Shown here: piece by piece, positions 13,231-16,090 of the stretch
How the letters are laid out: every line of letters begins with the position of its first letter
Numbering within the stretch: position 1 is the first letter of the stretch
Assembly: GCA_036559965.1 (NCBI GenBank)
Contig: DATBSD010000186.1
Span: 1-16,090 of the forward strand
Length of the DNA stretch: 16,090 nucleotides
Origin: CSP1-4 sp036559965
GTDB taxonomy: Bacteria; Chloroflexota; Limnocylindria; Limnocylindrales; CSP1-4
Direction of reading: 5' to 3'
The notes under the pieces: generated by a model
Told to the model about the DNA's origin: nothing
The model's input: only the letters and a program-made list of their open reading frames with translations
Database searches by the model: none
Program-made: the position numbers and the translations under genes

Positions 13231-13247
13231 CGGTCGGCCGGGTCAGG
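13219..13247. terminator. Overlapping inverted repeats spanning both convergent stop codons
   Basis: CCGGCCG (13219-13225) pairs with CGGCCGG (13235-13241) as a 7-bp GC stem with a 9-base loop. A second arrangement pairs CCTGAC (13226-13231) with GTCAGG (13242-13247). The TGA of the small basic protein gene and the TGA of selB (minus strand) are the two arms of this second stem. Neither has a T-run. Either could serve as a bidirectional terminator between the convergent genes. Confidence 0.45.
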
Positions 13248-15171
13248 ACGACGCCGAACGCGGGCCAAGGACGTGGCCGTCAGCGGTCCGCCGGAGGACC
13301 CCGCGACCGTCGAGCTCCTCGAGGATGGCCAGCGCGTACTTGCGGCTCGTGCCGGTCGCATCGCGGAACGTGGCCGGACTCAGCGGCCCCTGCTGCGCGA
13401 GCGCCACGGCGCGCGCCGCCATTGCCTCGAACGTGGGCGCGGCATAGGCCAGGTCGGGCTCCAGCCGCACGATCCGAGCCTCCGACTCCAGCGCCCTGAT
13501 GCCCTCGGGCGGGCAGCCGACCGATCGCGCTGCGTCCGACAGCGAGGGTGGCGTGGGTCCCAGGAGGAGCGCCTCGAGGCGCGCCATCGCGGCCTCCGTG
13601 GCCGCCGGTCGGGTCGGACGAAGGCCGGGCGTCCGCACGACGTCACCGTCCCGCTCCAGCTCGCCGCGCTCGACCAGGGCGTTGACCAGGGCGACGGCGT
13701 CCTCGGCGCGGAACGAGGCACCTGGTGCCGCACGGCGCATAGCCGCTGCCGCCGCAGACCGGGCCACGCTCGTCGCCACACCGGGCGCCGACGGATCCAC
13801 TGACTGCGCCGCGGCGACCGCGTCGACGGCGGCCCGTGCGGCGGCCCCGAGCACCAGCGGATCGGCCCATCGGTCGCCCAGACGGACGACGCTCGATGTC
13901 GACGCCAAGACAGCCGGGTCGGCGCCGAGCACGGCGGCGATGGCCGCCGCATCGTCAGCCGAGAGCGCGCCGTGCGCCTGGACCAGGGCGCCGAAACGTG
14001 CCGCTGGGCCGGCCGCGTCCGCGATGCGTGCGATACGAGGTGCCTCGAGCCGCCGTCGCACGAGCCGGGCCGGCGGCGCCGCGTCGAGCACGCGTCCGCC
14101 GCCGGCCGTCTCGGCCGGCGACGGCCAGCGCAGGACGATGCGATCGTCGAGCGCTGCGGGCAGGGCATCGGTGGTCGACAGGGCGCCCAGGAGCTCGCCG
14201 GCAGCCGAATGCGCCGGGCCACCCACATCGTGCCCCAGCCGAAGCCGGGCGATGGTCTCGGCCGTGCCCAGGTGGACGCGCACCTCCGCCCCGTCGCGAA
14301 GCGGCCGCCCGTCGCGACTCGGTCGGACCGCCACCAGGAGCCGGCGCGTCGCTCGCACGTCCGGGCCGCCGACGAGCGCCATGCCTCGCGCGAGGTCGGC
14401 CCGGGTGACCCCGGCCAGGTTGAGCGCCACCCGACCGGCGACCGGGGTCGTTTCGACCGCGACGCCGTGCACCTGAGCATCACGGACGCGGACTGGCCGG
14501 CCACTGGGCTCGAGCCGCAACGTCTGACCCACGGCCACCGGCCCGCCGCGCAGCGATCCGGTCACCACAGCGCCTCTGCCGCGCACGGCGAAGACGCGGT
14601 CGATGGCCAGCCGCGGACCGCCGTGCCGCGAGTTCGCGGCCCGTTCGGCGAGCGCCGCCAGCTCTGCCCGAAGCGCGTCGAGGCCCTCGCCGCTGACCGA
14701 CGAGACCGCCACGAGCGGGATCCCAGCGAGGGAGGTCGGGGCAAGGAGGGCTCGCAACTCGATAGGCCGTGTGGAGCGCCGGGGGTCGGTCGGTTCGAGC
14801 AGATCGAGCTTGGTCAGGACCGCGACGCCGTCGTCGACGCCGAGGGCGTCGAGCAGCCCGAGATGCTCGATCGTCTGTGCCTGGGCGCCTTCGTCGGCCG
14901 CCACGACGAGCAGCGCCGCGTCGATCTCGCCGGCCCCGACGAGCATGTTGCCGACCAGCCGATCGTGACCCGGCACGTCCACGAAGTCGAGCTCCCGCCC
15001 GGCGGTCTCATCCGGTCCGCCGGGGAGCGTCATGTACGCGTAGCCGAGGTCGATCGTCATGCCTCGCCGCTGCTCCTCGGGCAGGCGGTCGGCATCCATG
15101 CCCGTGAGCGCCTTGAGCAGGGCCGTCTTGCCGTGGTCGATATGGCCGGCCGTGCCGACGACGAGAGTCAC
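13243..15171 (-). CDS. selB: Selenocysteine-specific elongation factor SelB
   Basis: 642 residues, slightly longer than E. coli SelB. It is a GTPase that brings Sec-tRNA to UGA codons marked by a SECIS hairpin. The N-terminal G domain has GTAGHIDHGKT (P-loop 9-16), the switch region EEQRRGMTIDLGYAY, DVPGHD (65-70) and TKLD (120-123). EF-Tu-like beta domains follow (for example FAVRGRGAVVTGSLRGG). The C-terminal third contains the winged-helix array, with the last repeat TSRKYALAILEELDGRG near 610-625, which binds SECIS RNA in known SelB. The GTG start overlaps the selA stop as GTGA, so the pair is translationally coupled. The presence of this factor predicts selenoproteins elsewhere in the genome. 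Confidence 0.96.
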   Translation of the reverse strand: MTLVVGTAGHIDHGKTALLKALTGMDADRLPEEQRRGMTIDLGYAYMTLPGGPDETAGRELDFVDVPGHDRLVGNMLVGAGEIDAALLVVAADEGAQAQTIEHLGLLDALGVDDGVAVLTKLDLLEPTDPRRSTRPIELRALLAPTSLAGIPLVAVSSVSGEGLDALRAELAALAERAANSRHGGPRLAIDRVFAVRGRGAVVTGSLRGGPVAVGQTLRLEPSGRPVRVRDAQVHGVAVETTPVAGRVALNLAGVTRADLARGMALVGGPDVRATRRLLVAVRPSRDGRPLRDGAEVRVHLGTAETIARLRLGHDVGGPAHSAAGELLGALSTTDALPAALDDRIVLRWPSPAETAGGGRVLDAAPPARLVRRRLEAPRIARIADAAGPAARFGALVQAHGALSADDAAAIAAVLGADPAVLASTSSVVRLGDRWADPLVLGAAARAAVDAVAAAQSVDPSAPGVATSVARSAAAAAMRRAAPGASFRAEDAVALVNALVERGELERDGDVVRTPGLRPTRPAATEAAMARLEALLLGPTPPSLSDAARSVGCPPEGIRALESEARIVRLEPDLAYAAPTFEAMAARAVALAQQGPLSPATFRDATGTSRKYALAILEELDGRGVLRRTADGHVLGPRSASS

Positions 15172-16090
15172 CGCGGTCGGAACGGGCCGGGCTCGCCTGT
15201 CTGGCCGCCGAGCGCCCGCGCGATGGCCCCCGGCAGCGTCTCGTCCCAGGTCGGCTCGATCGTCCGCAGGTCGAGCACGACGGTGTCCTCATCGATGCGC
15301 GCGACGATGGCGGGCGAGCCGAGACGCAGCGCCCGGAGCACGGCCTCGGCCGACGAGCCGGGCAGCGAGAGCCCCCACGAGGGGAGCGTCTCGCCGGGCA
15401 GCGATCCGCCGCCGACCGTCGACTCGACGGGCATGACGACCGGCGTGTGCCCGAGACGGGCGAGCTTGCCGGCCAGCGACTCCGCGCGGCCACGCAGCTC
15501 GGCCTCCTGGGCCGCGATCACGCGCCAGACCGGGATCTCGGACGCGGCCAGGCCTGCTCGGTAGAGCCCCAGCGTCGCCGCCACCCCGGCCAGCGTCACC
15601 TTGTCCGGGCGCATGGCGCGGGCGAGGGGGTCCTTGCGCATGCGCTCGACGAGGTCGGCGCGACCGACCACGAGCCCCGCCTGCGGCCCGCCGACGAGCT
15701 TGTCGCCGCTGAAGCAGACCAGGTCCGATCCCGAGCGCAGCCGCTCCATCGGCGTCGGCTCATGGGCAAGCCCGAAGGAGGCCGTGTCGAGCAACGCGCC
15801 GGAGCCGAGGTCGTCGACGACGACGGCGCCGTGATCGTGGGCCATGGCCGCGAGCTCCGCCGGGTCGGGTGACTCGACGAAGCCGGCCATCGTGAAGTTC
15901 GACGGGTGGACACGGAGGATGGCGCGTGCGGTCCTGGCCTCCAACGCCTCGCGGTAGTCGGCGACGCGCGTCTTGTTCGTCGTGCCGACCTCCACGAGGC
16001 GGAGCCCGGCGCGCCGGACGACGTCGGGGATGCGCACCCCCCCGCCGATCTCGACCAGCTCGCCACGGGCGACGGCCACCCCACCACGCC
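15168..16090 (-). CDS. selA: L-seryl-tRNA(Sec) selenium transferase SelA (5' partial)
   Basis: About 307 residues of the C-terminal part; the frame stays open to the window edge, so the N-terminus is missing. SelA converts seryl-tRNA-Sec to selenocysteinyl-tRNA-Sec with selenophosphate, using PLP. Seen here are ARGELVEIGGGVRIPDV, LVEVGTTNKTRVADY, VVDDLGSGALLD and the PLP lysine motif FSGDKLVGGPQAG. These are all characteristic of bacterial SelA. An internal GTG at 16079 is not the real start, because the family continues well upstream of this motif. The stop overlaps the selB start. tRNA-Sec (selC) and selD are not in the window. Confidence 0.95.
   Translation of the reverse strand, partial: RGGVAVARGELVEIGGGVRIPDVVRRAGLRLVEVGTTNKTRVADYREALEARTARAILRVHPSNFTMAGFVESPDPAELAAMAHDHGAVVVDDLGSGALLDTASFGLAHEPTPMERLRSGSDLVCFSGDKLVGGPQAGLVVGRADLVERMRKDPLARAMRPDKVTLAGVAATLGLYRAGLAASEIPVWRVIAAQEAELRGRAESLAGKLARLGHTPVVMPVESTVGGGSLPGETLPSWGLSLPGSSAEAVLRALRLGSPAIVARIDEDTVVLDLRTIEPTWDETLPGAIARALGGQTGEPGPFRPR

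Noticed and set aside
13499..14476. Long plus-strand open frames opposite selB
   Set aside because: Ala/Arg/Ser-rich translations without domain signatures, lying antisense to a gene with full SelB motifs.

Overview
The window is GC-rich, densely coded bacterial chromosome. I count one partial tail gene, sixteen complete genes and a 5'-truncated selA, with no intergenic gap longer than about 165 bases, and no tRNA, rRNA, CRISPR array, insertion sequence or phage gene. The gene content looks like a soil or sediment bacterium able to reduce nitrite and make selenoproteins. It includes an AniA-type NirK lipoprotein with an extra cupredoxin domain, an NsrR-like Rrf2 regulator, a VKOR/DsbA pair and selA-selB. 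GC-rich Chloroflexota (Limnocylindria-like) would fit and Actinomycetota is the alternative; neither is proven from the sequence.

Layout. Positions 1-81 hold the end of an unknown plus-strand gene. Positions 187-2638 (minus) run aquaporin, AlkA-type glycosylase, then msrA behind a gap with a perfect 20-bp palindrome. Positions 2750-5055 (plus) are a two-gene unit: a fold-III PLP decarboxylase-like protein coupled by TGATG to an FMN alpha-hydroxy-acid oxidase. A YtcJ-type amidohydrolase (5060-6703, minus) converges on it, preceded by an NsrR-like Rrf2 gene (6715-7170, minus). Divergent from that regulator is the nirK-type nitrite reductase (7297-8700, plus), whose end overlaps the end of a vkor gene. 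VKOR is coupled to a membrane-anchored DsbA (8697-9901, minus). Positions 10065-11686 (minus) are xthA (exonuclease III) coupled to a DUF1232 protein with an 11-residue-repeat tail. Positions 11779-13230 (plus) carry an ACT-domain protein, a three-helix membrane protein with an external domain, and a small basic protein. Positions 13243-16090 (minus) are selA-selB, with selA cut by the window edge.

How the genes work together. The regulator and nirK form a plausible nitric-oxide-sensing switch and its target, with an AT-rich inverted repeat between them. VKOR and DsbA form a disulfide-forming pair outside the membrane. SelA makes selenocysteinyl-tRNA and SelB delivers it, although no selenoprotein gene or tRNA-Sec is visible here. 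XthA and AlkA are base-excision repair enzymes; MsrA repairs oxidised methionine.

Two features stand out at the level of expression. Several genes without a Shine-Dalgarno site have a TAnnnT hexamer 6-8 bases before the start codon, as expected for leaderless mRNAs. A set of promoter candidates shares a G(C/T)TACnnT extended -10. At the protein level the main oddities are an aquaporin with NVA in place of the second NPA and a plant-TIP-like filter, and a decarboxylase-family protein lacking two residues central to diaminopimelate decarboxylase.
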